NCBI RefSeq assembly: GCF_003316695.1
Contig: NZ_PDKB01000020.1
Coordinates: 1-39,231, forward strand
Length of the DNA: 39,231 bases
Direction of reading: 5' to 3'
DNA from: Aliarcobacter vitoriensis
GTDB lineage: Bacteria; Campylobacterota; Campylobacteria; Campylobacterales; Arcobacteraceae
Under the pieces are notes generated by a model, which searched no databases, was not told the DNA's origin, and saw only the letters and a list, made by a program, of their open reading frames with translations. How positions within the stretch are numbered: the first letter of the stretch is position 1; the number at the start of each line of letters is the position of its first letter. Shown one piece after another: positions 8,485 to 17,270 of this stretch. The translations under genes were made by a program, and so were the position numbers.

Positions 8485-9363
8485 ATGAGTATAGAAAAAG
8501 ATATTGAAAAAGCTGTTGAACAAAATGTCGATAGTATAACAAAAGATTTAAAATCTTTAATTCCAGATAATATTATTGAGATTGTATCAAGTCATATTTT
8601 CTCACTAATTTTGGCTTTGGTTATTTTCTTTGTTGGAAAATGGTTAGTAAATAAAATAGTAAAAATCTTAGGAAAAATGCTAAGAAAAGTAGATGATATA
8701 GATGAAACTTTGGTTAAATTCTTAGAAAATATCGTTTACTATGCGTTTATAACAGTAGTTATTTTAGCTGCTTTAAATAAACTAGGAGTTGAAACAACAT
8801 CATTCTTAGCTATTATTGGAGCTGCTGGACTTGCTATTGGTTTGGCTTTAAAAGACTCTTTAGGAAACTTTGCATCTGGAGTTATGATAGTTTTATTTAA
8901 GCCATTTAGAGTTGGAGATAGCGTAATTGCAGGTGGAGTTACTGGAACAGTTACAGAAGTAACTATTTTTAATACAGTGTTTTTAACAGCTGATAATCAA
9001 AAAATCATAGTACCAAATAGTTCAATTACAAGTGGAAGTATCACAAATGTAAATGTAAATGATACAAGAAGAATAGATATTGTTGTTGGAATTTCTTATG
9101 ATGATAGTATCAAACAAGCAAAAGATATTTTGACAGATATTATAAATGAAAACTCAAAAATCTTAAAAGGTAAAGCAATCGGTATTTCTGTATCAGAACT
9201 TGCTACAAGTTCGGTAAATTTAACTATAAATGTTTGGGTAAAAACTCCTGATTATGGAAGTGCTAAAGCTGAATTACTAGAAAGTATCAAAACAACATTT
9301 GATGAGGCTGGGATAACTATTCCTTACCCAAAACAAGATGTTTATCAATATAACAAAAATTAA
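8485..9363 (+). CDS. MscS-family mechanosensitive channel
   Basis: An inner-membrane, tension-gated small-conductance channel that releases osmolytes on hypo-osmotic shock. Membrane segments lie near residues 34-55 and 86-105. The pore helix TM3, near 108-137, is rich in Gly and Ala (FLAIIGAAGLAIGLALK) and runs into SLGNFASGVMI, the MscS signature. The cytoplasmic beta domain follows (PFRVGDSVIAGG, then IIVPNSSI). At 292 aa it matches the minimal E. coli MscS form rather than the large MscK type. AAAGG lies 7 nt before the ATG. The next gene starts inside its end with a 26-nt overlap. Confidence 0.92.
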   Translation: MSIEKDIEKAVEQNVDSITKDLKSLIPDNIIEIVSSHIFSLILALVIFFVGKWLVNKIVKILGKMLRKVDDIDETLVKFLENIVYYAFITVVILAALNKLGVETTSFLAIIGAAGLAIGLALKDSLGNFASGVMIVLFKPFRVGDSVIAGGVTGTVTEVTIFNTVFLTADNQKIIVPNSSITSGSITNVNVNDTRRIDIVVGISYDDSIKQAKDILTDIINENSKILKGKAIGISVSELATSSVNLTINVWVKTPDYGSAKAELLESIKTTFDEAGITIPYPKQDVYQYNKN

Positions 9364-10558
9364 TCTTCCAAAAATATTAATAAAAATCTTAACTGATTTG
9401 CAAAAAATAGGCTCAAAGCCTATTCTTGTAGGTGGTTGTGTAAGAGATAGCTTTTTAAATAAAAAAATCAAAGATTACGATATAGAGATTTTTGATTTAA
9501 ACGATATAGAAATAATCCAAAAAACTTTAGAAGAATATGCTAGTGTAAAACTTGTAGGAAAATCTTTTGGTGTTTTGACTTGTAAAATAGATGAGTTTGA
9601 TTTTGACTTCTCATTGCCAAGAATTGAGAAAAAAATAGGAAAATATCATCAAGATTTTGAAGTTCTTACCAATGCAAATTTATCTTTTAAAGAGGCTTCA
9701 AAAAGAAGAGATTTTACTATAAATGCAATCGGATATGATTATTTTAAAAATGAGTTTTTAGACCCATATGACGGAATAAAAGACTTGAAAAATAAGAAAA
9801 TAAAACATATAGATGATAATACTTTTGTTGAAGATAGCTTAAGAGTATATAGAGCTGTTCAGTTTGCTTCAAGATTTGAGTTTGAAATCGATGAAAATAC
9901 AAAAAAACTTTGTGAAAAAATAGTAAAAAATGGTGAATTAGAATTTTTACCAAAAGAGAGAATTTTTGAAGAGTTAAAAAAAATATTTTTAAAATCAAAT
10001 AAGCCAAGTATAGGATTAAAACTTTTAAAAGATTTACAAATTTTTGATTTTACAAAGATAAGTAAAAATATAGATAATCTAGCTTTGATTTTGAAAGAAA
10101 AAGAATTTGATGATTTTAGAAAGCTATACCTTTTTTATAGTTGTTTGACTAAAGATTTTGATGATAAAACCTTGATAGATTTTTTAAATAGTTTGACAAG
10201 TGATAAAAAGTTTAAAAAAGAGATTTTAGCACTGCAAAATATTGTTTTAACAGATAATGAAAAAGATATAAAAAAACTCTCTTTAAGAATAAAAGTTGAA
10301 GATTTGATAGTTTTAAATAAAGCTTTTGAAAATGATACAGTTCAAAATGCTGAAAATATAGCTAAAAATCTCAATATTTTAAATACTCCTTTAAAAGCAC
10401 TGGTAATAGGAAAAAATTTGATAAATCTGGGTTTTAAACCTTCAGAAAAGTTTAAAGATATTTTAGACTTTTCTCTTGATTTACAAATAGAACATAATTT
10501 CAATAAATCTCAGATTATAGAAAATATTGTTAAAAAATATAAAAATAATCAAAAATAA
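9338..10558 (+). CDS. CCA-adding enzyme / poly(A) polymerase family nucleotidyltransferase
   Basis: A class II nucleotidyltransferase that most likely adds or repairs the tRNA 3'-CCA end; poly(A) polymerase is the alternative, as the two are hard to separate by sequence. The motif VGGCVRDSFLNKKIKDYDIE near residues 31-50 carries the GG and the metal-binding D-x-D. RRDFTINAIGYD near 124-135 and EDSLRVYRAVQFASRFEFE near 165-183 complete the head domain. The last ~150 residues are Lys-rich and helical. It overlaps the mscS gene by 26 nt, with no clear ribosome site. Its last four codons and stop lie inside a sequence repeated upstream of TBDR 3 (see the leader repeats). Confidence 0.86.
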   Translation: MFINITKINLPKILIKILTDLQKIGSKPILVGGCVRDSFLNKKIKDYDIEIFDLNDIEIIQKTLEEYASVKLVGKSFGVLTCKIDEFDFDFSLPRIEKKIGKYHQDFEVLTNANLSFKEASKRRDFTINAIGYDYFKNEFLDPYDGIKDLKNKKIKHIDDNTFVEDSLRVYRAVQFASRFEFEIDENTKKLCEKIVKNGELEFLPKERIFEELKKIFLKSNKPSIGLKLLKDLQIFDFTKISKNIDNLALILKEKEFDDFRKLYLFYSCLTKDFDDKTLIDFLNSLTSDKKFKKEILALQNIVLTDNEKDIKKLSLRIKVEDLIVLNKAFENDTVQNAENIAKNLNILNTPLKALVIGKNLINLGFKPSEKFKDILDFSLDLQIEHNFNKSQIIENIVKKYKNNQK

Positions 10559-10653
10559 AACTTTTAGGACATTTTTTAGCCACTTTTTTTAATTAGAATA
10601 CATCCTTTGCTACATACTAGTAGTAGTTATTATAATTATATAAAGGAAAGTAT
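10543..10653 (+). repeat. Receptor leader repeat, copy 1 (upstream of TBDR 2)
   Basis: The 48 bases at 10543-10590 are identical to 36786-36833. After a short diverged part, 10612-10648 again matches the segment before TBDR 3, including the palindromic TACTAGTA, the TATAAT and the ribosome site. The block begins inside the last codons of the upstream nucleotidyltransferase gene. It is therefore a shared promoter/leader cassette for two receptors. Confidence 0.8.
10631..10636 (+). promoter_or_regulatory. Candidate -10 box of TBDR 2
   Basis: TATAAT sits 17 nt before the receptor ATG. A possible -35, TTGCTA, lies at 10607-10612, 18 nt upstream. The palindrome TACTAGTA (10615-10622) and the repeated TAG units just before the -10 are candidate operator positions. 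Iron control by Fur is expected for such a gene, but I cannot point to a convincing Fur box. Confidence 0.45.
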
Positions 10654-12756
10654 ATGAGAAAGAGAATGATACCATTATCACTTTACGTGATAATGTCTTT
10701 AGGTACAACAATTTTGGCAGAAGAAACAACAGTTCTTGATGAGATTTCTGTAAATGAAAAATTATCTTCTGGAAGTGCTGAAAATGGTTATGTTACAAAA
10801 GAGATAAGTGGAGTTGGACTTTGGGATAAAAGAAGTTTACAAGACACACCTTATCAGATGAGTGTAATTTCACAAGATATGATAGAAAATAGTGCAAGTG
10901 GAGTTGATCAAATATTTAAAATGAACCCAGTTGTTCAAGTAACAAGTAGTTCAACTTCTGCACATAGTTGGAACACTACAAATATAAACATAAGAGGATT
11001 TAGTGCTTCAGGTAATCATATTCTAGATGGTATTCCTTTTTCTTGGGTAGAAGGAATTATGGCTGAAGAGCTTGAAAGAATGGAAATATTGAATGGACTA
11101 TCAGGATTTTTATATGGTGTTGGTTATGTTGGTGGTTCTACTAATTATGTAACAAAAAGACCAACACAAGAAAGAGTTACAAATCTTACACTTGGAAGTA
11201 CAGGAAATCAAGCATTTTATGGACATATTGATTTAGGTGGAAAGATAGATGATGATGGAAAATTTACTTATAGATTAAATGCTTTAAAACAAGATGGAGA
11301 AACTTCTATAAAAGATCAAAATATAGATAGAGAATTAATTACAGGAGCTTTAGATTGGAGAGTTACAGATAATTTGATTTTATCATTTGATGCTTCTCAT
11401 AAAAAAACAAGAGTTGATAAATTAACAGCTTCTTTTAGTAGTAATCAATCTATAGGTAATTTAGATCCAAAACAAGGTTATGCACCAGATTGGACATATT
11501 CTGATGCTTCTCAAGATAGACTTGGATTTAAGTCTTTATGGCAAATTAATGATAATGTAAAACTACGAACAGGATATATTCATCTTGACCATGAAAATGA
11601 TATGAATATGCCTTATGTATATGATAACTATGATGGAACATATCGACTTAACTATTATAGAACATGGCCACATACATCAACGACTCAAGGTGCTTATGTT
11701 TATACAGATATTGACTTTAATACTTTTGGAATTGAACATACTTTAACTATTGGTGGATCAGGAAATAAAACTAAAAGCAAAAGTATAGATGGTGCTTGGG
11801 AATGGGTTAAAGTTGGAGATTTTACTTTAAATCAATTAAATAGTGCATTGGAACCAATTTATAAAGGAAGCTCAAATAACAAAAGATATGTATCAGGACG
11901 TAATGAAAAAACAAATCTTATGATAGGTGATGATATTAGATTTAATGACCAATGGAGTGCTTTAGTTGGATTTAATTATGCAAAAGTTGAAGAAAAAAAT
12001 TATAATCTAAGTGGAGATAGAACTGGTGGTTATGATGCAGATGAAGTAACTCCTAGTTTATCTTTAATTTTTAAACCATTTGAAGATTTAACAACTTATG
12101 CTACATATATGGAATCTTTGGAAAATGGATTAAAAGTTGAGTGTGCAAATTGCAGTAATAATGGTGAAGTTCTTGACCCTTATGTAAGTAAACAATATGA
12201 AGTTGGAGCAAAATACGCAGTTTCTGAAAACTTACTTTTAAGTTCAGCTTTATTTAGAATAGAAAAAGCAAATAGATATGATAAAAAACTTCCAAATGGA
12301 ATGGATGAAGTAACGCAAGATGGTTTAGAAATTCATGAAGGTTTAGAATTAACAGCAACTGGAAGATTAACTGATAACTTAACAGTTGTTGGTGGTGGAA
12401 CAATTATGAATTTAGAGATTGATAAGGCTGCAGTTAATGAAGGTAAAGAACCTACAGATACAGCTTCTAAAATGGCAAAATTATATGCAGAATACAATAT
12501 ACCATTTGTAAAAGGATTAACTGTAACTGGAGGAGCATACTATACAGGAAAATCATATAGGGATGGAGTAAATACAGATGTTATACCTTCTTATACAATT
12601 TATGATGCAGGTTTGAGATATAAAACTAAAATTGATAAATTTCCAACAACACTTATAGTTAATGCTACAAATTTAACAAATAAAAAATATTGGAGAACAT
12701 CTACATCTTTTGGTGAACCAACGAATATTGCATTTTCTATGAAGATGGAGTTTTGA
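10654..12756 (+). CDS. TonB-dependent siderophore receptor (TBDR 2)
   Basis: An outer-membrane ferric-siderophore transporter, 700 aa and complete. A signal peptide covers residues 1-22 (cleavage likely after TTILA) and leads into EETTVLDEISV. The plug domain, about 40-170, contains LQDTPYQMSVISQDM, the TBDR core NINIRGFSASGNHILDGIPF and LERMEILNGLSGFLYG. A 22-strand-type barrel follows and ends AFSMKMEF. It has no STN domain and, unlike TBDRs 1 and 3, no G-tract, so it appears constitutively in frame. AAAGGA at 10642-10647 is the ribosome site. Plug and barrel clearly share ancestry with TBDRs 1 and 3, but it is the most diverged of the three. The ligand is unknown. Confidence 0.95.
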   Translation: MRKRMIPLSLYVIMSLGTTILAEETTVLDEISVNEKLSSGSAENGYVTKEISGVGLWDKRSLQDTPYQMSVISQDMIENSASGVDQIFKMNPVVQVTSSSTSAHSWNTTNINIRGFSASGNHILDGIPFSWVEGIMAEELERMEILNGLSGFLYGVGYVGGSTNYVTKRPTQERVTNLTLGSTGNQAFYGHIDLGGKIDDDGKFTYRLNALKQDGETSIKDQNIDRELITGALDWRVTDNLILSFDASHKKTRVDKLTASFSSNQSIGNLDPKQGYAPDWTYSDASQDRLGFKSLWQINDNVKLRTGYIHLDHENDMNMPYVYDNYDGTYRLNYYRTWPHTSTTQGAYVYTDIDFNTFGIEHTLTIGGSGNKTKSKSIDGAWEWVKVGDFTLNQLNSALEPIYKGSSNNKRYVSGRNEKTNLMIGDDIRFNDQWSALVGFNYAKVEEKNYNLSGDRTGGYDADEVTPSLSLIFKPFEDLTTYATYMESLENGLKVECANCSNNGEVLDPYVSKQYEVGAKYAVSENLLLSSALFRIEKANRYDKKLPNGMDEVTQDGLEIHEGLELTATGRLTDNLTVVGGGTIMNLEIDKAAVNEGKEPTDTASKMAKLYAEYNIPFVKGLTVTGGAYYTGKSYRDGVNTDVIPSYTIYDAGLRYKTKIDKFPTTLIVNATNLTNKKYWRTSTSFGEPTNIAFSMKMEF

Positions 12757-12765
12757 TTTTTTGGG

Positions 12766-12812
12766 AATTGGACTTCTTTCCAATTATTAAAGGGCTGGGA
12801 CTAGAGTCCCAG
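12766..12812 (+). terminator. Two consecutive hairpins after TBDR 2
   Basis: AATTGGA (12766-12772) pairs with TCCAATT (12779-12785), and CTGGGAC (12795-12801) pairs with GTCCCAG (12806-12812) across a TAGA loop. The second is GC-rich for this genome. No long U-run follows, so the termination mode is uncertain. These hairpins differ from the AAAGAGAG hairpin after TBDRs 1 and 3. Confidence 0.55.
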
Positions 12813-12848
12813 TTCCAAAATAACTTCATTTCCATAATATTTTTAAGC

Positions 12849-12946
12849 ATGGGTTCTAAAGTATTTATTTAATTTTGAGATTAAAATTTCGATACAAAGA
12901 ATACACTTTCCTTTTTACTTTGGAACTCATACTTAAGGGTATAAAT
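12849..12946 (+). repeat. Conserved post-receptor element, copy 2
   Basis: Same element as after TBDRs 1 and 3. The 5' arm (12851-12863) reads GGGTTCTAAAGTA instead of GGGTTTCAAAGTA, while the 3' arm (12916-12928) is unchanged. The two changes swap a G-U for a G-C pair and the reverse, so the 13-bp stem is kept. The right part lies just past the end of the convergent lnt gene, so it could serve both strands. Confidence 0.65.
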
Positions 12947-12967
12947 TGTATATAAAAATAAAACTTT

Positions 12968-14200
12968 TTATGGTCTATACACTCTATTTTGACTTCCATT
13001 TGCTATATGAAAAATAGTAACTCCATATTTCTTTGAGTAGTATTTTAGAAGTAAATGTTGCAATGTTGGCTCAATTGATGGAGTAAACCAAGCATTATTT
13101 GAAATCATAATCATATATCTTGTATCACCTAAATTTTCATAAATTGTGTCGGTTGTTCCTTCATAGCAAATAGCATTTCTATATTTTTCACCTAAAATAT
13201 TGAAATCAGTTGGTTTATCTGCTTGTGTATAATCTTCTGCTCCGTTATAAAAAATATCATTTATCAAATCAACAAAAAGCTTAGGAAGTGGGATTTTTTC
13301 TCCAAATGGTACAAGCACTACTTTTTGGGCAATTTGAACTTGTTCTTTACTATAATGATATGAAGCATTATAAATTTTGTTATCTTCTACATATAAAGCA
13401 CCAGTTATAATATCTATCTCTTTTGATAATTCTAAAAGCATATTATTTATTTCTGGATAACGATTTAGAGCTACTGTAAAAGCTGTTTCTGGAAGAACAA
13501 CTAAATCATATTTTTGTTCAATTGCTTCAAATATTTGATGAAAATTTTCTTTAATTAAACTATCAAAATGCTCTTTTTGCCATTTTAAATTTTGATCTAC
13601 ATTCATTTGAGGCATAAATATTTTTGCTTTTGTTGTATCTATAAATTCTCCATTTCCAAAGTTTAAAGTAAATAAAAGAGGAACTATTGCCAAAGCTTTT
13701 GCTCTTTTTAATTTAATAACAAAATACATAGCTAAAAGAATTAAAGCAAAAGATAGTTTTGTAGTAGATATGTATGAATCTACAAATAATAATTCAAGTT
13801 TTAACCAATTAAAACCAAAAGGAGATATAAATAAAAATGCAAAAATCATCAATATTCTAAATGATAACTTATCAATAAATGCAAATAAGAGAAAAATTAT
13901 TCCAAAAACAAGACCTATACCTAACAGTAATAATGGAGCAATATAAGCTATTCCATAGTATTGAAGTGAAATTGCCATCCAATAACACCAAAAGATTCCT
14001 GTAAAAAATCCAGCATAAAAAAGAGCTTTTTTAGGAATTGTGAGTAAGAAATATATTCCAGCAAGACCTAAAATAGTATTTATTATCTTTATTTCTATTT
14101 CAAAATGTGATAAATATATAAATGTACTTAATAAAATTCCAGTAATGAAGCCTTTTATTATATAGATTTTGTTAAAATATTCAGTTTTTAATAAAAACAT
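12968..14200 (-). CDS. lnt: Apolipoprotein N-acyltransferase
   Basis: Adds the third acyl chain to the N-terminal Cys of lipoproteins in the inner membrane, needed for outer-membrane sorting. The first ~170 residues form six or so hydrophobic segments. The periplasmic nitrilase-like (CN hydrolase) domain follows, with the catalytic Glu in VVLPETAF, Lys in VPFGEKIPLP and Cys in NAICYEG. At 410 aa it is shorter than the E. coli enzyme (about 510) and ends soon after the nitrilase fold, without a long final membrane segment; this fits other Campylobacterota as I recall. It is divergent from yajC, with 28 bp between start codons. Confidence 0.9.
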   Translation of the reverse strand: MFLLKTEYFNKIYIIKGFITGILLSTFIYLSHFEIEIKIINTILGLAGIYFLLTIPKKALFYAGFFTGIFWCYWMAISLQYYGIAYIAPLLLLGIGLVFGIIFLLFAFIDKLSFRILMIFAFLFISPFGFNWLKLELLFVDSYISTTKLSFALILLAMYFVIKLKRAKALAIVPLLFTLNFGNGEFIDTTKAKIFMPQMNVDQNLKWQKEHFDSLIKENFHQIFEAIEQKYDLVVLPETAFTVALNRYPEINNMLLELSKEIDIITGALYVEDNKIYNASYHYSKEQVQIAQKVVLVPFGEKIPLPKLFVDLINDIFYNGAEDYTQADKPTDFNILGEKYRNAICYEGTTDTIYENLGDTRYMIMISNNAWFTPSIEPTLQHLLLKYYSKKYGVTIFHIANGSQNRVYRP

Positions 14201-14228
14201 AATTTACTCTTAAATAAAAGGAAATTCC

Positions 14229-14498
14229 ATGCAAGGTGATTTATTAACTTCATTGTTACCCTTAGTTGCATTATTTGCAATATTCTACTTTTTAATAATT
14301 AGACCACAACAAAAACAAGCAAAAGCTCACAAAGAGATGATTGCTAATCTTAAAAAAGGTGATAAGATTGTAACAAATGGTGGCTTAATGGTAGAAGTTG
14401 TGAAAGTAGAAGAGACATACTTTTTAGTAAAAAATAGTGATGGATCTGAAATGAAACTTGTAAAAGAGTTCGCTGCTAGACTTTTAGAAAACAACTAA
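14229..14498 (+). CDS. yajC: Preprotein translocase accessory subunit YajC
   Basis: A small single-span inner-membrane protein of the Sec holo-translocon with SecDF. The membrane helix lies near residues 5-24, followed by FLIIRPQQKQAKAHKEM and the KKGDKIVTNGGLMVEV motif of the family. The 89-aa length is usual. AAAGGA lies eight bases before the ATG. secD follows after a 56-nt gap that contains a strong hairpin. The order yajC-secD-secF is widespread in bacteria. Confidence 0.95.
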   Translation: MQGDLLTSLLPLVALFAIFYFLIIRPQQKQAKAHKEMIANLKKGDKIVTNGGLMVEVVKVEETYFLVKNSDGSEMKLVKEFAARLLENN

Positions 14499-14504
14499 AT
14501 CAAA

Positions 14505-14531
14505 TTTAAGATATGTTTAGCATATCTTAAA
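14505..14531 (+). other. Hairpin in the yajC-secD gap
   Basis: TTTAAGATATG (14505-14515) and CATATCTTAAA (14521-14531) form a perfect 11-bp stem with a TTTAG loop. No U-run follows, so a plain intrinsic terminator is unlikely. An RNA-processing or stability element that sets yajC against secDF levels is possible. Confidence 0.5.
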
Positions 14532-14554
14532 TAGCCTTCATAAAGGAAATTATA

Positions 14555-16120
14555 TTGAAAATTTTTAATTTTAAACTAACAATTTTTTTAATAACTGTTA
14601 TATTTGGTGTTATTTTTGCAATACCATCTTTATTCCAAACTAACTATGGAAAAAAGATTAATTTAGGTTTGGATTTGCAAGGTGGATTGCATATGCTTTT
14701 AGGTGTAAATACACATGAAGCTGTATCTTCTAAAATAAAATCAATTGCAACTGCTGTGAAATATTTTAGTGATGATGAAGAGTTGCTAATCGATGGATTA
14801 ACAATTCTTGAAGATAGTATCTTTTTTTCAGTTTTAGATAAAGATGAAATGCCTAAAATGGATAAAATGCTTCAAGAAATAAGTGGTTTAGATGTATCTA
14901 AAAAAGATTTAGATTATACTATTAAACTAACACAAGAAGAAGTTATAAAAACAAAAGATTACTCTGTAGCACAAGCTGTTGAAACTATACGAAATAGACT
15001 TGACCAATTTGGACTATCAGAGCCAACTGTTTTAAGACAAGGTGAGTCTGATATTGTTGTTCAATTACCTGGAATTAAAACTGCTGAAGATGAAAAAGCT
15101 GCAAGAGATTTAATATCAAAACCAGCTAATTTGGAACTTATGGCTGTTGATGAGGATAGAATGGAACAAGTATATAATATGACAAGTTCACAAGCAGCTG
15201 CTTATGGGAACTTAATACTTGAAGATACAAATGATCCAAATAGAAAATATTTGGTAAAAGAGATACCAATTTTAGATGGAAGTCAAATAGTCGATGCACA
15301 AGTTGGATTTAGTCAATCAAATCAACCAATAATCAATTTTACTCTAAACTCTGCTGGTGCTAGAATTTTTGGAGATTTTACAGCAAAAAGTGTAGGAAAA
15401 AGATTAGCTATTGTTCTTGATGGAAAAGTTTATTCAGCACCAAATATCAATGAAAGAATTGGTGGTGGAAGTGGACAAATAAGTGGTGGATTTACTGTTG
15501 TTGAAGCAGGAAATGTTGCTATTGCTTTAAGAAGTGGAGCATTACTTGCTAGTGTTACACTATTGGAAAAAAGAAGTGTTGGACCATCTTTAGGAGCTGA
15601 TAGTATTCAAGCTTCAATGATTGCTCTTGTCTCTGGAACAGTTTTAATATTTTTCTTTATGTTGATTTATTATAGACGAGCAGGATTTATAGCTAATATT
15701 GCACTTATTTCAAATATTTTCATTCTTTTAGCAGTAATTGCTTTATTTGGTGCAACTTTAACTCTTCCTGGAATGGCAGGTATTATTTTAACGATTGGTA
15801 TGGCAATTGATTCAAATGTTATTATAAACGAAAGAATAAGAGAAGTTTTAAGATCTGGTGCTAGTGCTGCAAAAGCAATAGAAGACGGATATTCAAATGC
15901 TTTAAGAGCTATTATTGATGCAAATGTTACAACACTTTTAGTTGCAATAGTATTATATGCGTATGGAAGTGGTGCTATAAAAGGATTTGCAGTTACTATT
16001 TCTATTGGAGTATTAACATCAATGCTAACAGCAATTATAGGAACTCATGGGATTTATCAAGCGATATTACCAAAAATTACAAAAGATAAAGATAATAAAA
16101 AATGGTTTGGAGTTAAATAA
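14555..16120 (+). CDS. secD: Protein translocase subunit SecD
   Basis: With SecF, uses proton motive force to complete preprotein export on the periplasmic side. An N-terminal membrane helix is followed by LDLQGGLHMLLGV near residues 39-51, a periplasmic P1 domain, and from about residue 345 five membrane helices ending near 505. GMAIDSNVIINERIRE carries the conserved Asp and Arg of the fourth helix. The start is TTG at 14555, placed by AAAGGA at 14542-14547 and by the hydrophobic N-terminus (MKIFNFKLTIFLI). Its stop overlaps the secF ATG by one base. The 521-aa length is normal for the phylum. Confidence 0.95.
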   Translation: MKIFNFKLTIFLITVIFGVIFAIPSLFQTNYGKKINLGLDLQGGLHMLLGVNTHEAVSSKIKSIATAVKYFSDDEELLIDGLTILEDSIFFSVLDKDEMPKMDKMLQEISGLDVSKKDLDYTIKLTQEEVIKTKDYSVAQAVETIRNRLDQFGLSEPTVLRQGESDIVVQLPGIKTAEDEKAARDLISKPANLELMAVDEDRMEQVYNMTSSQAAAYGNLILEDTNDPNRKYLVKEIPILDGSQIVDAQVGFSQSNQPIINFTLNSAGARIFGDFTAKSVGKRLAIVLDGKVYSAPNINERIGGGSGQISGGFTVVEAGNVAIALRSGALLASVTLLEKRSVGPSLGADSIQASMIALVSGTVLIFFFMLIYYRRAGFIANIALISNIFILLAVIALFGATLTLPGMAGIILTIGMAIDSNVIINERIREVLRSGASAAKAIEDGYSNALRAIIDANVTTLLVAIVLYAYGSGAIKGFAVTISIGVLTSMLTAIIGTHGIYQAILPKITKDKDNKKWFGVK

Positions 16121-17088
16121 TGGAAATTTTTAATAATGATAAAACCTATGATTTCATGGGTAAAAAAGTACCTTTTTTAGCAATATCAGGAATTTTAATT
16201 GTTGCTTCAATTGTTTTATTATTAACAAGAGGTTTAAATTATGGAATTGATTTTGTTGGTGGAACAGTTGTACAAGTAAAGTATGAACAAGAAGCACCAA
16301 TAGATAAAATAAGGGAAGTACTAAAAGGGACTTCTTATGAAAACTCTACTGTTACAGAATTTGGTACAAAAGAAGAAGTAACTATACGTTTTACAGGTAG
16401 TTCTAGTGATATTACAAATGATGTTAGTGATGTGATGAATAAAATTTTAGTTCCAACTGGAGATTTTGAGATTAGAAAAATCGATATGGTTGGAGCAAAA
16501 GTTGGAGCAGAACTTAGAACAAAAGGAGTTATGGCATTAACTATGGCTTTATTAGCGATGCTTATTTACATTGCTATAAGATTTGAGTGGAGATTTGCTG
16601 TTGCTTCTATTATTGGATTAATTCACGATGTTATAATAACTTTAGGACTTATTAGTCTATTTAAAATAGATGTAAATCTTGATATGATAGCCGCTATTTT
16701 AACATTGGTTGGATATACAATAAATGATACGATAGTTGTAAATGATAGAATTAGAGAAACTTTACAAACAACAAAAGAACAAAATTTAGATTTATTAATC
16801 AATGATTCTGTAAGTAGAACTTTATCAAGAACAGTTTTAACATCATTCTCAACTTTATTCGTTGTTGTTACAATGCTTATTTTTGGTGGAGAAATCATTT
16901 ATGCGTTTTCATTTACATTATTTGTTGGAATTATAATTGGAACTTATTCTTCAATTTTCATAGTATCACCATTTATTAAATTTTTAGGATTTAATACAGA
17001 TGCTTATAGAAGCAAAGAAGCACAAAAAGAAGCAAATAAAAAAGAGAAAGCAAAACTAAGAGCTATGTACGAGCAAGGAAGAGTATAA
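16120..17088 (+). CDS. secF: Protein translocase subunit SecF
   Basis: Partner of SecD in the Sec translocon. The first helix lies near residues 18-37 and is followed by GLNYGIDFVGGTVVQV near 39-54, the SecF signature. Five further helices run from about residue 135, with VGYTINDTIVVNDRIRE near 197-213 holding the conserved Asp/Arg. At 322 aa it is of usual length and has a Lys-rich cytoplasmic tail. It overlaps the secD stop (TAATG), which implies coupled, equimolar synthesis. A 59-aa membrane protein gene starts two bases after its stop. Confidence 0.95.
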   Translation: MEIFNNDKTYDFMGKKVPFLAISGILIVASIVLLLTRGLNYGIDFVGGTVVQVKYEQEAPIDKIREVLKGTSYENSTVTEFGTKEEVTIRFTGSSSDITNDVSDVMNKILVPTGDFEIRKIDMVGAKVGAELRTKGVMALTMALLAMLIYIAIRFEWRFAVASIIGLIHDVIITLGLISLFKIDVNLDMIAAILTLVGYTINDTIVVNDRIRETLQTTKEQNLDLLINDSVSRTLSRTVLTSFSTLFVVVTMLIFGGEIIYAFSFTLFVGIIIGTYSSIFIVSPFIKFLGFNTDAYRSKEAQKEANKKEKAKLRAMYEQGRV

Positions 17089-17090
17089 GA

Positions 17091-17270
17091 ATGAAAGAAA
17101 TGAGTATTTTTAAAGTTTTAGTTCCTATTATTTTATTAATATTAGTTTTAATTGGGATTATTTTATATAACATATTAAAAAGTCCAAAACAAGAAGATAT
17201 AACAAAACCAGATAAAGAGCCATCTTCTATTCAAGATAGAAGAGATGCTTTAAAAGGTATGTTTAACTAA
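17091..17270 (+). CDS. Small single-span membrane protein downstream of secF
   Basis: A 59-aa ORF beginning ATG AAA GAA ATG AGT two bases after the secF stop and ending at TAA 17268-17270. Residues 8-29 form one strongly hydrophobic helix (FKVLVPIILLILVLIGIILY). A short charged tail, KSPKQEDITKPDKEP, leads to a C-terminal DRRDALKGMFN. An ATG at codon 4 is an alternative start. The composition and spacing support a real gene translated by coupling with secF. Its last eight bases overlap the end of the convergent minus-strand gene. I do not recognise a family; a link to SecDF rests on position only. Confidence 0.6.
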   Translation: MKEMSIFKVLVPIILLILVLIGIILYNILKSPKQEDITKPDKEPSSIQDRRDALKGMFN

